DNA of 64,000 nucleotides from Burkholderiales bacterium (GCA_016000265.1 JAECRL010000012.1:1-64000); one strand, 5' to 3'; shown: positions 1 to 8,871, counted from the stretch's first letter. The notes: a model not told the origin generated them from the sequence alone. Translations and numbers: made by a program.

Positions 1-93
1 CATGGGGTTCGAGCTGGGCGTGGCGGCAGAGGCCTTGTCGGCGCGCAGGGCGTCGCTGGCATCGGAGGGGCTGTGGAAGACGGCGCTGACCAT
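1..93 (-). CDS. nrtB: Nitrate ABC transporter permease, N-terminus only (partial)
   Basis: The first 31 codons of a minus-strand gene start with an ATG at 93-91 and run off the left edge. GGAG lies a few bases upstream of the ATG. The visible peptide (MVSAVFHSPSDAS...) is polar, Ala/Ser rich, and has no transmembrane helix yet. This fits the cytoplasmic leader of NrtB-type permeases. The identity rests mainly on position: it directly follows the nitrate-binding protein gene on the same strand, as in nrtABC operons. Too little is visible to exclude another nitrate assimilation gene. Confidence 0.55.
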   Translation of the reverse strand, partial: MVSAVFHSPSDASDALRADKASAATPSSNPM

Positions 94-327
94 GGTGGGC
101 TCCTGGGTTCTGCGAGGGGTCTGAGGGAGGTCCAAGAAAGACCTGGGGCGGGCGGCGGGTCGCAAGGGCCCGCCCGGTTCGGCGTTGACTCGGTGTTTGC
201 GTGGCGGTGGCCTGCGGCGCCTTCTGCGAGGCGCCTGCGAGGCCGGTGCGGTTTCTCAGCGGGGGGGGGCGTGGGCAAACGAGGGGCGAACCGGGCGGCT
301 TGCAACGGGCAAAGGTCAAAGGGCGGT
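94..327. other. nrtA-nrtB intergenic spacer with a G9 run and a hairpin
   Basis: This 234-base spacer lies inside the presumed nrt operon and holds no gene I can support. It contains a run of nine G at 261-269. It also has a perfect 7-bp inverted repeat (GGCGCCT, 6-base loop, AGGCGCC) at 216-235. No T-run follows the hairpin on either strand, so it is not a canonical terminator. It could be a processing or stability element between nrtA and nrtB, but that is only inference. Confidence 0.35.
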
Positions 328-1578
328 TCAGGCGCCGGCTTTGATCTTGAATCCGTCGGCGTATTTCTTGGGGTCCTTGCCGTCCCAGACCACGCCATCG
401 ACCATCTTGCTGGTGCGCATCACGTCCTTCGGGATCGGCACGTTCAGCGCGCTGGCGGCCTGCTTGTACAGGTCGACCTTGTTGACCTGCTTGGCCACGC
501 CCAGGTAGTCGGGGTGATCCTTGAGCAGGCCCCAGCGCTTGTGCTGGGTCAGGAACCACATGCCGTCGCTCAGGTACGGGAAGTTGACCTTGCCGTCGTT
601 GAAGAACTTCATGTGGTTGGGGTCGTCCCAGGTCTTGCCCAGGCCGTTCTGGTAGCGGCCCAGGATGCGCTGGTTGATCGCGTCCACGCCGGTGTTGACG
701 TAGGACTTGGCGGCGATCGTCTCGGCCATCTTGAGCTTGTTTTGCAAGCCGGCGTCGATCCACTTGCCCGCCTCCAGCACCGCCATGATCACGGCGCGCG
801 CGGTGTTGGGGTACTTCTTGACGAACTCGTCGGTGCAGCCCAGCACCTTCTCCGGGTGGTCCTGCCAGATCTCTTGCGTGGTGGCCGCCGTGATGCCGAT
901 GCCGTCCACGATGGCGCGGTGGTTCCAGGGCTCGCCCACGCAGAAGCCGTCCATGTTGCCCACGCGCATGTTGGCCACCATCTGCGGCGGCGGCACGGTG
1001 ATGACCTTGGCGTCCTTCATCGGGTTGATGCCATAAGACGCCAACCAGTAATACAGCCACATGGCGTGCGTGCCCGTGGGGAAGGTCTGCGCGAAGGTGT
1101 ATTCGCGCTTGTCGGTGGTCATCAGCTTGGCCAGGGAGGCGCCGTCCTTGCCGCCGGCATCGGCCACCTTCTTCGACAGCGTGATGGCCTGGCCGTTGTG
1201 GTTGAGGTTCATCAGCACGGCCATGTCTTTCTTGGGTCCGCCGATGCCCAGCTGCACGCCGTAGATCAGCCCGTACAGCACGTGCGCCATGTGCAGGTCG
1301 CCATTGACCAGCTTGTCCCGCACGCCCGCCCAGGAGGCTTCTTTGGTGGGGATGATCTTGATGCCGTACTTCTTGTCGAAGCCCAGGACCGAAGCCATCA
1401 CGATGGAGGCGCAGTCGGTCAGCGGGATGAAGCCGATCTTGACTTCTTCCAGCTCGGGCTTGTCCGAGCCGGCCGCCCAGGCGGTCGATTGCAACCCCGG
1501 GACGACACCGACGGCGCTGGCGGCGGCCACGGTCTTCAAGATGGAGCGGCGGGTCATGTTCAGATCCTGCGGGTTCAT
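328..1578 (-). CDS. nrtA: Nitrate ABC transporter substrate-binding protein, Tat-exported
   Basis: A 416-residue periplasmic binding protein of the NrtA/CmpA/NasF family, which captures nitrate or nitrite for an ABC importer. Residues 8-30 form a twin-arginine signal (MTRRSILK, then an Ala/Val-rich stretch, then AWA), so export of the folded protein is expected. The start at 1578 is chosen because AGGAAAG lies 9 bases upstream. The open frame continues upstream through the leader terminator, which should not be translated. The signal peptide argues against the cytoplasmic sensor NasS, a homologue without one. The permease gene follows downstream. The sigma-54 promoter, ANTAR-type hairpins and terminator in the leader imply joint control by nitrogen limitation and by nitrate or nitrite. 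Confidence 0.9.
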   Translation of the reverse strand: MNPQDLNMTRRSILKTVAAASAVGVVPGLQSTAWAAGSDKPELEEVKIGFIPLTDCASIVMASVLGFDKKYGIKIIPTKEASWAGVRDKLVNGDLHMAHVLYGLIYGVQLGIGGPKKDMAVLMNLNHNGQAITLSKKVADAGGKDGASLAKLMTTDKREYTFAQTFPTGTHAMWLYYWLASYGINPMKDAKVITVPPPQMVANMRVGNMDGFCVGEPWNHRAIVDGIGITAATTQEIWQDHPEKVLGCTDEFVKKYPNTARAVIMAVLEAGKWIDAGLQNKLKMAETIAAKSYVNTGVDAINQRILGRYQNGLGKTWDDPNHMKFFNDGKVNFPYLSDGMWFLTQHKRWGLLKDHPDYLGVAKQVNKVDLYKQAASALNVPIPKDVMRTSKMVDGVVWDGKDPKKYADGFKIKAGA

Positions 1579-1599
1579 GGTGCGAAGCTTTCCTGTTTG

Positions 1600-1666
1600 A
1601 AAAACAAAAAAGGTGTCGTCGCTGCCGGGCTCGCTCAGGGCGGGCTCGCGCATCGAAGACACCTTT
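1600..1666 (-). terminator. Intrinsic terminator in the nrtA leader (attenuator)
   Basis: Read on the minus strand, AAAGGTGTC (1666-1658) pairs perfectly with GACACCTTT (1617-1609). After one mismatch, TCG/CGA extends the stem inward. The 3' arm runs into TTTTTTGTTTTT (1611-1600). It lies between the putative transcription start and the nrtA ribosome-binding site, so unless prevented it would stop transcription before nrtA. The loop is long (about 32 bases) but G/C rich and can fold internally. Confidence 0.8.
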
Positions 1667-1678
1667 GTCCGGAAGCTC

Positions 1679-1728
1679 GGGGCTCAGCGTCGAGCACCCA
1701 AGTCACGCAAGGTCGCCGTTGACCCTGC
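1679..1728 (-). promoter_or_regulatory. Two-hairpin ANTAR-type antitermination element in nrtA leader
   Basis: On the minus strand GCAGGGTC (1728-1721) pairs with GACCTTGC (1714-1707) around a 6-base loop AACGGC. That loop has A at position 1 and G at position 4, the hallmark of ANTAR-binding hairpins. Seven bases on, a second hairpin (GGG-T-GCTC, loop GACGCT, GAGC-CCC; 1699-1679) also has a hexaloop with G at position 4, but G rather than A at position 1. The attenuator starts 12 bases after it. The ANTAR gene immediately upstream is the obvious binding protein. Hairpin 1 is strong; hairpin 2 is less certain because an alternative GCTCG/CGAGC pairing exists. Confidence 0.7.
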
Positions 1729-1740
1729 TTGCCACAGGTC

Positions 1741-1758
1741 ATGCAACCACCGTGCCAG
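1741..1758 (-). promoter_or_regulatory. Sigma-54 (RpoN) promoter of nrtA
   Basis: The minus strand reads CTGGCACGGTGGTTGCAT (1758-1741). It matches the -24/-12 consensus YTGGCACG-N4-TTGCW at every specified base. The -24 GG is at 1756-1755 and the -12 GC at 1744-1743. The predicted start is near 1731, only about three bases before the first ANTAR-type hairpin, so promoter, RNA element and terminator are in register. RpoN dependence implies NtrC-type nitrogen control of nitrate uptake. Confidence 0.85.
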
Positions 1759-1788
1759 CTTCGTGTTCTCAGGCGGCTCCCCACGTCA

Positions 1789-1837
1789 GCACCGTGTTTG
1801 CACCATGCTGGGCCCGGGCTTTGGGCAGGCTGGTGCG
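1789..1837. promoter_or_regulatory. Candidate NtrC enhancer half-sites upstream of the nrtA promoter
   Basis: Three GCACC/GGTGC half-sites occur at 1789-1793, 1800-1804 and 1832-1836, about 60 to 105 bases upstream of the predicted nrtA start. NtrC dimers bind palindromes built from such half-sites, and this distance suits an enhancer. No half-site has a perfect partner at standard spacing, so the assignment is tentative. Confidence 0.35.
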
Positions 1838-1882
1838 CGTCCTGCCCGCAAAGGGGGCGAGCGCGTGGGGGAGGGCGGGGCG

Positions 1883-2524
1883 TCAGCCCAGCAGGTCGGC
1901 CGCGTCGAGCAGTCGCTGAGCCACGTCGGCCAGCTTGATGCCGCGGTCCATCGCGGCCTTGCGCAGGCGCGAGTACGCCTCTTGCTCGCTGAGGCCCTGG
2001 CGCGTCATCAGCAGGCCTTTGGCCCGATCGATGACCTTGCGCTCTTCCAGCTGGTTGCGCGCATCGGCCAGCTCGCTGCGCAGCTTTTCCTCGTGCTCGA
2101 AGCGCGCCAGCGCCACGTCCAGCACGGGCTTGATGTGCTCCGGGGGCGTGCCCGCCACCACGTAGGTCGACACCCCGGCCGAGATGGCCTGGCGCACGTA
2201 GCTGGTGTCGGGGTCGTCTGACAGCATCACGATGGGGCGCCGCCCGTCGCGCGTGGCCATCACCACGTGCTCCAGGATGTCGCGCCCCTGAGACTCGGCG
2301 TCGACCACGATCAGGTCTGGCTGAATCTGGGTCAGCCGCTCCGGCAGGAAGCGGTCGCCGGGCAGGGTGGCCACCACGTTGTAGCCCGCCTCCAGCAGCG
2401 CGATGCGCAGGATGCGCGTGCGCTCCACCTCCGCGACCTCCTCGTCATCGGGCTCGATGGACAAGGTCACGGGCAGGACGATGACGACGCGCAGGCTCAA
2501 GGCTTCCATTGGCATGTTGACCAT
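1883..2524 (-). CDS. ANTAR-domain antitermination regulator, NasT-like
   Basis: A 213-residue protein with a receiver-like N-terminal domain and a C-terminal ANTAR RNA-binding domain (about residues 158-213, around [20 protein letters not shown]). ANTAR proteins bind paired hexaloop hairpins in leader RNA and stop a downstream terminator from forming. The receiver is unusual. A long acidic insert follows the first strand, where the Asp pair normally sits, and the conserved Lys near its end is absent, although an Asp is present in LIVVDAESQ. This fits NasT-type control by a protein partner rather than by phosphorylation. It lies 304 bases upstream of nrtA on the same strand, and its likely RNA target is in between. 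Alternative starts at 2515 and 2509 are possible; none has a clear Shine-Dalgarno. Confidence 0.85.
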   Translation of the reverse strand: MVNMPMEALSLRVVIVLPVTLSIEPDDEEVAEVERTRILRIALLEAGYNVVATLPGDRFLPERLTQIQPDLIVVDAESQGRDILEHVVMATRDGRRPIVMLSDDPDTSYVRQAISAGVSTYVVAGTPPEHIKPVLDVALARFEHEEKLRSELADARNQLEERKVIDRAKGLLMTRQGLSEQEAYSRLRKAAMDRGIKLADVAQRLLDAADLLG

Positions 2525-2567
2525 GATGCAACAAACGCGCCGCGCCTCGCAGCCCTACACTGGCGAG

Positions 2568-3653
2568 ATGTCAGTTTTTCCCATGCGCATCCTGGGCATC
2601 GAGTCGTCGTGCGACGAAACCGGTGTCGCCCTGGTGGAGCTGCCGCCCTCCGGCGCGCCCATCCTCCTGTCTCACGCGCTGCACAGCCAGATCGACATGC
2701 ATCAGGCTTACGGCGGGGTCGTGCCCGAGCTCGCGTCGCGGGATCACATCCGACGCGTCGTGCCCCTGACCCGCCAGGTCATGGCCGATGCCTCGCTGGC
2801 GCTGGCTGATGTCGACGTGGTGGCTTACACGCGCGGGCCGGGGCTGGCGGGCGCCTTGCTGGTGGGCGCCGGCGTGGCGTGCGCCCTCGCCACGAGCCTG
2901 GGCAAGCCCCTGCTCGGCGTGCACCACCTGGAGGGCCACCTCCTGTCGCCCTTCCTGTCGGCCGACCCGCCCGAGTTCCCCTTCGTGGCCTTGCTGGTGT
3001 CCGGCGGTCACACGCAGCTGATGCGCGTGGATGGCGTCGGGCGCTACGAGTTGCTCGGCGAAACCGTGGACGATGCCGCTGGCGAGGCCTTCGACAAGTC
3101 GGCCAAGCTCATGGGCCTGCCGTACCCGGGGGGCCCGCACCTCTCCCGCCTGGCCCAGGGCGGGCGCGACGACGCGTTCGACCTGCCTCGCCCGATGCTC
3201 CACAGCGGCAACCTCGATTTTTCCTTCGCGGGCCTGAAGACCGCGGTGCGCACCCACCTGGTGCGACTGGGTTGGCTGGACCAGGCCGCCCTCCTGGCCG
3301 ACCCCGTCAACCACGCCACGCTGGTCGACCTGGCCGCATCCACCCAGGCCGCCATCGTCGACGTGCTGGTCAAGAAGTCGCTGGCGGCCCTCAAGGCGAC
3401 GGGCCTCAAGCGCGTGGTGGTGGCCGGTGGGGTGGGGGCCAATCGGCTGCTGCGCGAGCAGCTCGACCGAGCCTGCGCGCGCCGGGGCATCCGGGTGCAT
3501 TACCCCGAGTTGCACCTGTGCACCGACAACGGCGCCATGATCGCCCTGGCCGCTGCCATGCGCCTGCAAAGCGGGCAGGCCGCCCTCAGCCACGAGCCCG
3601 TGTTCGACGTCAAACCCCGCTGGGACCTGTCCATGGCGGGGGCGCCCACCTGA
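2568..3653 (+). CDS. tsaD: tRNA N6-threonylcarbamoyladenosine transferase subunit TsaD
   Basis: This 361-residue protein transfers threonylcarbamoyl to A37 of ANN-decoding tRNAs, acting with TsaB and TsaE in the cytoplasm. It shows the Kae1/TsaD signature from the N-terminus: [10 protein letters not shown], the metal-binding HLEGH (around residues 120-124), [15 protein letters not shown], and [10 protein letters not shown] near the end. The ATG at 2568 is used; a second in-frame ATG at 2583 (MRILGIESS) gives the more usual N-terminus and cannot be excluded, as neither has a strong ribosome-binding site. It is divergent from the ANTAR gene across 43 bases. A PhoD-like gene follows 16 bases downstream and is probably cotranscribed. 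Confidence 0.96.
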   Translation: MSVFPMRILGIESSCDETGVALVELPPSGAPILLSHALHSQIDMHQAYGGVVPELASRDHIRRVVPLTRQVMADASLALADVDVVAYTRGPGLAGALLVGAGVACALATSLGKPLLGVHHLEGHLLSPFLSADPPEFPFVALLVSGGHTQLMRVDGVGRYELLGETVDDAAGEAFDKSAKLMGLPYPGGPHLSRLAQGGRDDAFDLPRPMLHSGNLDFSFAGLKTAVRTHLVRLGWLDQAALLADPVNHATLVDLAASTQAAIVDVLVKKSLAALKATGLKRVVVAGGVGANRLLREQLDRACARRGIRVHYPELHLCTDNGAMIALAAAMRLQSGQAALSHEPVFDVKPRWDLSMAGAPT

Positions 3654-3669
3654 CTTTGAGGAGACCCGG

Positions 3670-4635
3670 ATGAAAGTCGCCTTCGTGTCGTGCATCTGCA
3701 CCGAGCTGTTCCCCGATCAGCCCGTGTGGCAGCACATCGCGGCCCACCGGCCCGACCACCTCGTCTTGCTGGGCGACTCCATCTACCTCGACATCGACTC
3801 ACCCAAGCCGCCCCAGGAGATGGAAGACGACGAGTTCGCCCAGCACCTGTGGCGGCGCTACAGCGCGCTGCTGGCCCACCCGGGCTTCGTCGCGCTGGTT
3901 CGCTCGCTGCCGCTGGGCCGCGTCTTCAGCATCTGGGACGACCACGATTTCCTCTGGAACGACGCCTGGGGCGCCGAATTCGAAGGCAGCCCCGTGCATG
4001 GCGGCAAGGTGCGCCTCAGCACCGCCTTCCAGGAGGCCTTCCGTCGGGCCCTGGCGGCGGGCCTGGCCCCTGGCAGCTTCCCGGCTTCCCACGGCGACCC
4101 GGTGTTCTGGCGACCCGACCAGCCGCGCTTGACGACCCCGTCGTTCAGCCTGGCTGCCGACGTCCGCCTGCACCTCTCCGACGGGCGCACCCCCCGCACC
4201 CGGACCTGGCTGCTGGCCGAGTCCAAGCGCGCGATGCTGGGCGCCGCCCAATGCGCGACCTTCGAGGCCGCCTTCCAGCAGGCCCCGCCCGAGGCCATCC
4301 ACCTCTTCGCCAGCGGCTCCACCCTGGCGGGCTGGAAACGCTACGGGCGCGATTGGACCTGGCTCAACCGCATGGCGGCGCGGCACCGCACGCTGGTGCT
4401 CAGTGGCGACATCCACCGCAACGAGCTCGACGGCTTCGGCACGGGAGGCTTCCCGCTCCACGAAGCCACCTCGTCCGGCGTGGCCGTCAAGGACGCCGTG
4501 GTGGTCGGCACCCGCAAGCACAACTTCGGTTTGCTGGAGGTCACGCCGGAGCAGGTCGACGTCCGCCTGTTCAAAAAGGGCCGCGAAGAGATGCGCCGAA
4601 CCCTGAGTCGCTCGACTTGGTTGCCCATTCGCTGA
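3670..4635 (+). CDS. PhoD-like metallophosphatase family protein
   Basis: A 321-residue protein related to alkaline phosphatase D (PhoD) and calcineurin-like metallophosphatases. Visible metal/active-site motifs are GDSIYLD (around 36-42), [11 protein letters not shown] (around 90-100) and SGDIHRNE near residue 245. No signal peptide or Tat motif is present, so unlike classical PhoD it looks cytoplasmic. The start at 3670 has AGGAGA 8 bases upstream. It follows tsaD closely and rpsO comes after it. The natural substrate cannot be read from sequence; phosphodiester or phosphomonoester hydrolysis is inferred from the family. Confidence 0.85.
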   Translation: MKVAFVSCICTELFPDQPVWQHIAAHRPDHLVLLGDSIYLDIDSPKPPQEMEDDEFAQHLWRRYSALLAHPGFVALVRSLPLGRVFSIWDDHDFLWNDAWGAEFEGSPVHGGKVRLSTAFQEAFRRALAAGLAPGSFPASHGDPVFWRPDQPRLTTPSFSLAADVRLHLSDGRTPRTRTWLLAESKRAMLGAAQCATFEAAFQQAPPEAIHLFASGSTLAGWKRYGRDWTWLNRMAARHRTLVLSGDIHRNELDGFGTGGFPLHEATSSGVAVKDAVVVGTRKHNFGLLEVTPEQVDVRLFKKGREEMRRTLSRSTWLPIR

Positions 4636-4808
4636 CGCGTGATATCTGTTATCATCCTGGGCTGTCCAGCTTTCGGGTTGTGACATTCGCACGGCCCGGG
4701 TCGGTTTCACCTGGTGTTCCGCAAGTCCAACGCAGAAACCGTCGCAGCTGGTGGTGCCGAGTGCGCCCCACTGAAGCGGACTGCATCTGTTTTATTCAGG
4801 AAACACAC

Positions 4809-5078
4809 ATGTCCGTCGCAGACATCAACACCGCAGCCATCGTCAAAGACAACGCCCGCAGCGCCAATGACACCGGCTCCCCCGAAGTGCAAGTCGCCCT
4901 GCTGACTTCGCGCATCAACGAACTGACCCCCCACTTCAAGGCCAACAAGAAAGACCACCACGGTCGTCGCGGCCTGCTGCGCATGGTCAGCCGCCGTCGC
5001 AAGCTGCTCGACTACCTCAAGGGCAAGGACTTCGACCGCTACGCCGCCCTGATCCAGAAGCTGGGCCTGCGCAAGTAA
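4809..5078 (+). CDS. rpsO: 30S ribosomal protein S15
   Basis: An 89-residue protein of exactly the usual S15 length, with the conserved [16 protein letters not shown] and [18 protein letters not shown] segments that contact the 16S rRNA central domain. The start at 4809 is preceded by AGGAAAC. A strong intrinsic terminator follows, separating it from pnp. The rpsO-pnp order is the classical arrangement in proteobacteria. The 170-base leader upstream may carry the promoter and a translational control structure, but I could not identify either with confidence. Confidence 0.98.
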   Translation: MSVADINTAAIVKDNARSANDTGSPEVQVALLTSRINELTPHFKANKKDHHGRRGLLRMVSRRRKLLDYLKGKDFDRYAALIQKLGLRK

Positions 5079-5093
5079 GCACCCCATGACGAC

Positions 5094-5137
5094 AAAAAGC
5101 CTGTCTGGACGCCTCCAGCACAGGCTTTTTGTTTTTT
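5094..5137 (+). terminator. rpsO intrinsic terminator
   Basis: AAAAAGCCTGT (5094-5104) pairs perfectly with ACAGGCTTTTT (5120-5130). An inner CTGGA/TCCAG stem closes a CGCC loop, and the 3' arm continues into GTTTTTT. The flanking A- and T-runs make it potentially bidirectional. It starts 15 bases after the rpsO stop. Confidence 0.92.
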
Positions 5138-5318
5138 AACGCCGCCTTCCATGGCGCTTTTCATCGCCGCCAACTGACCCAAAGCGAACGCTGTGTCATT
5201 CCAATGTGGTTGAGCCCGAGCCCCTGGTTCAACCTCGCTGGAATGGCATCGCGACAGGTGACGGCACCACCGACAGCCCGCACGTTGCGGGCGTCCATGA
5301 CCTCCGGAGACACCATCC

Positions 5319-7613
5319 ATGACCATGTTCAACAAAGTCACCAAGACCTTCACCTGGGGTAAGCACACCGTCACCATGGAAACGGGTGAAATCGCCCGTC
5401 AAGCCAGCGGCGCCGTGCTGGTCGACATCGAAGGCACCGTCGTGCTGGCCACCGTGGTGTGCGCCAAGACCGCCAAGGCCGGCCAGGACTTCTTCCCCCT
5501 GACCGTCGACTACATCGAGAAGACCTACGCCGCCGGCAAGATCCCTGGCAGCTTCTTCAAGCGCGAAGCCAAGCCTTCCGAACTCGAAACCCTGACCTCG
5601 CGCCTGATCGACCGCCCGATCCGCCCGCTGTTCCCCGAAGGCTTCTACAACGAAGTGCAGCTGGTCATCCACGTGGTGTCGCTGAACCCCGAAGTCTCGG
5701 CCGACATCGCCGCCATGATCGCCTCCAGCGCCGCGCTGTCGATCTCCGGCATCCCCTTCAATGGCCCCATCGGCGCCGCCCGCGTGGGCTACGTCAACGG
5801 TGAGTACGTGCTGAACCCCAGCATCACCGAACTGGTCGACTCCAAGATGGACCTGATCGTCGCCGGCACCGAAACCGCCGTGCTGATGGTCGAATCCGAA
5901 GCCGACCAGCTGTCTGAAGACGTCATGCTGGGTGGCGTGGTGTTCGGTCACGAACAAGGCAATATCGCCATCGCCGCCATCCACGACTTGGTGCGTGACG
6001 CTGGCAAGCCGTCCTGGGACTGGCAAGCGCCTGCCAAGGACGAGGACTTCATCGCCAAGGTCAACGGCCTGGCCGAAGAGAAGCTGCGCGCCGCCTACCA
6101 GATCCGCTCCAAGCAGGCCCGCACCCAGGCTTGTCGCGCTGCGTATGCCGAAGTCAAGGGCGCCCTGGCCGCCGAAGGCATCGCCTTCGACGCCGTCAAG
6201 GTCGAAAGCCTGATGTTCGACATCGAAGCCAAGATCGTGCGCAGCCAGATCCTGGCCGGTGAGCCCCGCATCGACGGCCGCGACACCCGCACCGTGCGCC
6301 CCATCGAGATCCGCACTGGCGTGCTGCCGCGCGTGCACGGCTCGGCCCTGTTCACCCGTGGTGAAACCCAGGCCCTGGTCGTGGCCACCCTGGGCACCGA
6401 GCAGGACTCGCAGCGCATCGACGCCCTGACCGGCGACTACCGCGACACCTTCCTGTTCCACTACAACATGCCTCCGTTCGCCACCGGCGAAACCGGTCGC
6501 GTGGGCACGCCCAAACGCCGCGAAATCGGCCACGGCCGCCTGGCCAAGCGCTCGCTGGTGCCGCTGCTGCCCGCCAAGGAAGACTTCGCCTACACCGTGC
6601 GCGTGGTCTCCGAGATCACCGAGTCCAACGGCTCCTCGTCGATGGCTTCGGTCTGCGGCGGCTGTCTGGCCATGATGGACGCCGGCGTGCCGATGAAGGC
6701 CCACGTGGCCGGCATCGCCATGGGCCTGATCAAGGAAGGCAACAAGTTCGCTGTGCTGACCGACATCCTGGGTGACGAAGATCACCTGGGCGACATGGAC
6801 TTCAAGGTGGCCGGCACCACGGGCGGCATCACCGCCCTGCAGATGGACATCAAGATCCAGGGCATCACCAAGGAAATCATGCAAGTGGCGCTGGCGCAAG
6901 CCAAGGAAGCCCGCCTGCACATCCTGGGCAAGATGGTGGAAGCCATGTCCGGCGCCAACACGGAAGTCTCCGAGTTCGCGCCTCGCCTGTACACCCTGAA
7001 GATCAACCCGGAGAAGATCCGTGACGTGATCGGCAAGGGCGGCGCCACCATCCGCGGCCTGTGCGAAGAGACCGGCTGCCAGATCAACATCGCCGAAGAC
7101 GGTGTCATCACCATCGCTTCGACCGATGGCGCCAAGGCCGAGTTCGCCATCAAGCGCATCAACGAGATCACCGCTGAAGTGGAAATCGGCGCCACCTACG
7201 AAGGCGCCGTCACCAAGCTGTTCGACTTCGGTGCCCTGGTGAACCTGCTGCCCGGCAAGGACGGCCTGCTGCACATCAGCCAGATCGCCCACGAGCGCGT
7301 CGAGAACGTGGCCGACTACCTGAAGGAAGGCCAGATCGTCAAGGTCAAGGTCCTCGAGACGGACGAGAAGGGCCGCGTCAAGCTGTCCATGAAGGCCCTG
7401 CTGGAGCGCCCTGAAGGCATGCCCGAGCGCGAAGAGCGCGGCGACCGCGGCCCCCGCGGTGACCGTGGCGATCGCGGTGGCCGTGGTGGCGACCGTGGCG
7501 ACCGCGGTGGTGATCGCGGCGAGCGCCGTGACCGCGCCCCGCGCGCCGAGCAAGCGCCTCAGGACGCCGGCTCGGAAGGCCAGGGCCAGGGCCAAGAGCA
7601 ACAACAGCAGTGA
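5319..7613 (+). CDS. pnp: Polyribonucleotide nucleotidyltransferase (PNPase)
   Basis: A 764-residue phosphorolytic 3'-5' exoribonuclease. Domains in order: RNase PH 1 (about 10-145), helical linker, RNase PH 2 (about 325-545), KH (about 555-615, with [10 protein letters not shown]) and S1 (about 620-692). The tail from about 700 is an unusually long low-complexity Arg/Gly/Asp-rich stretch (repeats of DRGD, GRGG) ending in poly-Gln. The core is highly conserved. The start at 5319 has CGGAG about 10 bases upstream. It is followed by tpiA after 5 bases, suggesting cotranscription. The tail probably adds RNA or RNase E contacts, which is inference. Confidence 0.97.
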   Translation: MTMFNKVTKTFTWGKHTVTMETGEIARQASGAVLVDIEGTVVLATVVCAKTAKAGQDFFPLTVDYIEKTYAAGKIPGSFFKREAKPSELETLTSRLIDRPIRPLFPEGFYNEVQLVIHVVSLNPEVSADIAAMIASSAALSISGIPFNGPIGAARVGYVNGEYVLNPSITELVDSKMDLIVAGTETAVLMVESEADQLSEDVMLGGVVFGHEQGNIAIAAIHDLVRDAGKPSWDWQAPAKDEDFIAKVNGLAEEKLRAAYQIRSKQARTQACRAAYAEVKGALAAEGIAFDAVKVESLMFDIEAKIVRSQILAGEPRIDGRDTRTVRPIEIRTGVLPRVHGSALFTRGETQALVVATLGTEQDSQRIDALTGDYRDTFLFHYNMPPFATGETGRVGTPKRREIGHGRLAKRSLVPLLPAKEDFAYTVRVVSEITESNGSSSMASVCGGCLAMMDAGVPMKAHVAGIAMGLIKEGNKFAVLTDILGDEDHLGDMDFKVAGTTGGITALQMDIKIQGITKEIMQVALAQAKEARLHILGKMVEAMSGANTEVSEFAPRLYTLKINPEKIRDVIGKGGATIRGLCEETGCQINIAEDGVITIASTDGAKAEFAIKRINEITAEVEIGATYEGAVTKLFDFGALVNLLPGKDGLLHISQIAHERVENVADYLKEGQIVKVKVLETDEKGRVKLSMKALLERPEGMPEREERGDRGPRGDRGDRGGRGGDRGDRGGDRGERRDRAPRAEQAPQDAGSEGQGQGQEQQQQ

Positions 7614-7618
7614 GCACC

Positions 7619-8365
7619 ATGAAGAAGCTGGTTGTTGGCAACTGGAAGATGCACGGCAGCCGTGCATCCAATGCCGAGCTGATCCAGGGCCTGCTGGCGG
7701 CTGACCTGAGCACCACGGCGCCCCGCGCCGATGTGGCGGTCTGCCCGCCTGTCGTGTTCCTGGCGGATGTTGCCGCGGCCCTGCAGGGCTCGGCCATCGC
7801 GGTCGGCGTGCAGGACGTGTCGGTGCAGTCGCAAGGCGCTTTCACGGGCGAGGTCTCTGGCCCCATGGTTCGCGAATTCGGTGCGACTTACGCCATCGTG
7901 GGTCACTCCGAGCGTCGCAGCTACCACGCCGAGTCCGATCAGCTGGTCGCCGACAAGGCCAAGGCGGCTCTGGCGCACGGTCTGGTGCCCATCGTCTGTG
8001 TGGGCGAGACGCTGTCTGAGCGCGACGCTGCTCAGACGGAGTCCGTGGTCGGTCGCCAGATCGACGCCGTGATCGCCACCCTCGGGGCTGACATCGCCCG
8101 GGTCGTGGTCGCTTACGAGCCCGTCTGGGCCATCGGCACCGGCAAGACCGCTTCGCCCGAGCAGGCCCAGGCCGTGCACGCCTTCCTGCGTGCGCGCCTG
8201 AAGTCGGCTCAGCCCGCTGCCGTGGCGGTGCCGCTGTTGTATGGCGGCAGCGTCAAACCTGATAACGCAGCCGTTCTGTTTGCTCAGCCGGACATCGACG
8301 GCGGCCTCATCGGCGGTGCGGCCCTCAAGGCCGCTGATTTCGCAGCCATTGCGCGAGCGGCCTGA
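7619..8365 (+). CDS. tpiA: Triosephosphate isomerase
   Basis: A 248-residue glycolytic enzyme interconverting dihydroxyacetone phosphate and glyceraldehyde 3-phosphate. Catalytic signatures are GNWKMHG (Lys), IVGHSERR (His) and AYEPVWAIGTGK (Glu); the phosphate loop LYGGSVKPDN and GGLIGGAAL follow. The ATG at 7619 gives the canonical N-terminus MKKLVVGNWK; a GTG at 7610 overlapping the pnp stop is an alternative. The ribosome-binding site is weak, so coupling to pnp translation is plausible. secG follows after 34 bases, as in many Burkholderiales. Confidence 0.97.
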   Translation: MKKLVVGNWKMHGSRASNAELIQGLLAADLSTTAPRADVAVCPPVVFLADVAAALQGSAIAVGVQDVSVQSQGAFTGEVSGPMVREFGATYAIVGHSERRSYHAESDQLVADKAKAALAHGLVPIVCVGETLSERDAAQTESVVGRQIDAVIATLGADIARVVVAYEPVWAIGTGKTASPEQAQAVHAFLRARLKSAQPAAVAVPLLYGGSVKPDNAAVLFAQPDIDGGLIGGAALKAADFAAIARAA

Positions 8366-8399
8366 AGCGCCACTCGCCTAGACATTGGAGTTTGAGTTC

Positions 8400-8774
8400 A
8401 TGCAACAAGCATTGTTGACCGTGGTGCTGCTGCTGCAGGTGCTGTCGGCCCTGGCCATGATCGGCCTGGTGCTGGTCCAGCACGGCAAGGGCGCCGACAT
8501 GGGGGCCTCTTTCGGCAGCGGCTCCTCGGGTAGTCTGTTCGGCGCCACAGGCAGCGCCAATTTTCTGTCCCGCTCCACGGCGGTGGCGGCCACCGTTTTC
8601 TTCACGTCGACGCTGGCCCTGGCCTACTTCGGCACCCAGCGTGGTGGCGTGCAGGAAGAGGCCCCGTCCCTGCTGGAGCAGGCCGCCAGCGCTTCTGCGC
8701 AGGCTTCGGCCGCGCTGCCCGCTGTGGCGCCTTCGGCCGCGGCATCGGGTGCGGCCCTCATCCCCACCAAGTGA
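8400..8774 (+). CDS. secG: Preprotein translocase subunit SecG
   Basis: A 124-residue inner-membrane subunit that stimulates SecYEG-mediated export. The first helix (about 4-22) is followed by the conserved VQHGKGADMGASFGSG stretch and a second helix (about 55-75). The C-terminal 45 residues are an Ala/Ser/Pro-rich tail, common in betaproteobacterial SecG. The ATG at 8400 is chosen because TGGAG lies about 10 bases upstream. The tRNA-Leu gene follows. Confidence 0.95.
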   Translation: MQQALLTVVLLLQVLSALAMIGLVLVQHGKGADMGASFGSGSSGSLFGATGSANFLSRSTAVAATVFFTSTLALAYFGTQRGGVQEEAPSLLEQAASASAQASAALPAVAPSAAASGAALIPTK

Positions 8775-8841
8775 TTGGGGGTGGCGCGACCCCGTTGAGC
8801 CGGCTGGGTCGCGCACGAATTGCGCATTCGCGCGCGAGCGC

Positions 8842-8871
8842 TTCGTTAAGAAGTGTTTTTCGGTTTAGAAT
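8842..8871 (+). promoter_or_regulatory. Possible sigma-70 promoter for tRNA-Leu
   Basis: TAGAAT at 8866-8871 resembles a -10 box, with TTCGTT at 8842-8847 as a poor -35 at an 18-base spacing. The site lies 113 bases upstream of the tRNA-Leu gene in an A/T-richer patch. Tentative. Confidence 0.3.

Noticed and set aside
1579..1662. Longer N-terminus for NrtA starting at 1662
   Set aside because: It would translate through the attenuator hairpin and put 28 residues before the Tat signal. The start at 1578 has a good Shine-Dalgarno.
5229..7667. Very long open frame on the minus strand opposite pnp (also seen opposite nuoF/nuoG and nuoK-nuoM)
   Set aside because: High third-position G+C keeps antisense frames open. 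The predicted proteins are His/Gly/Asp/Gln-rich with no domains, while the plus-strand genes are certain.
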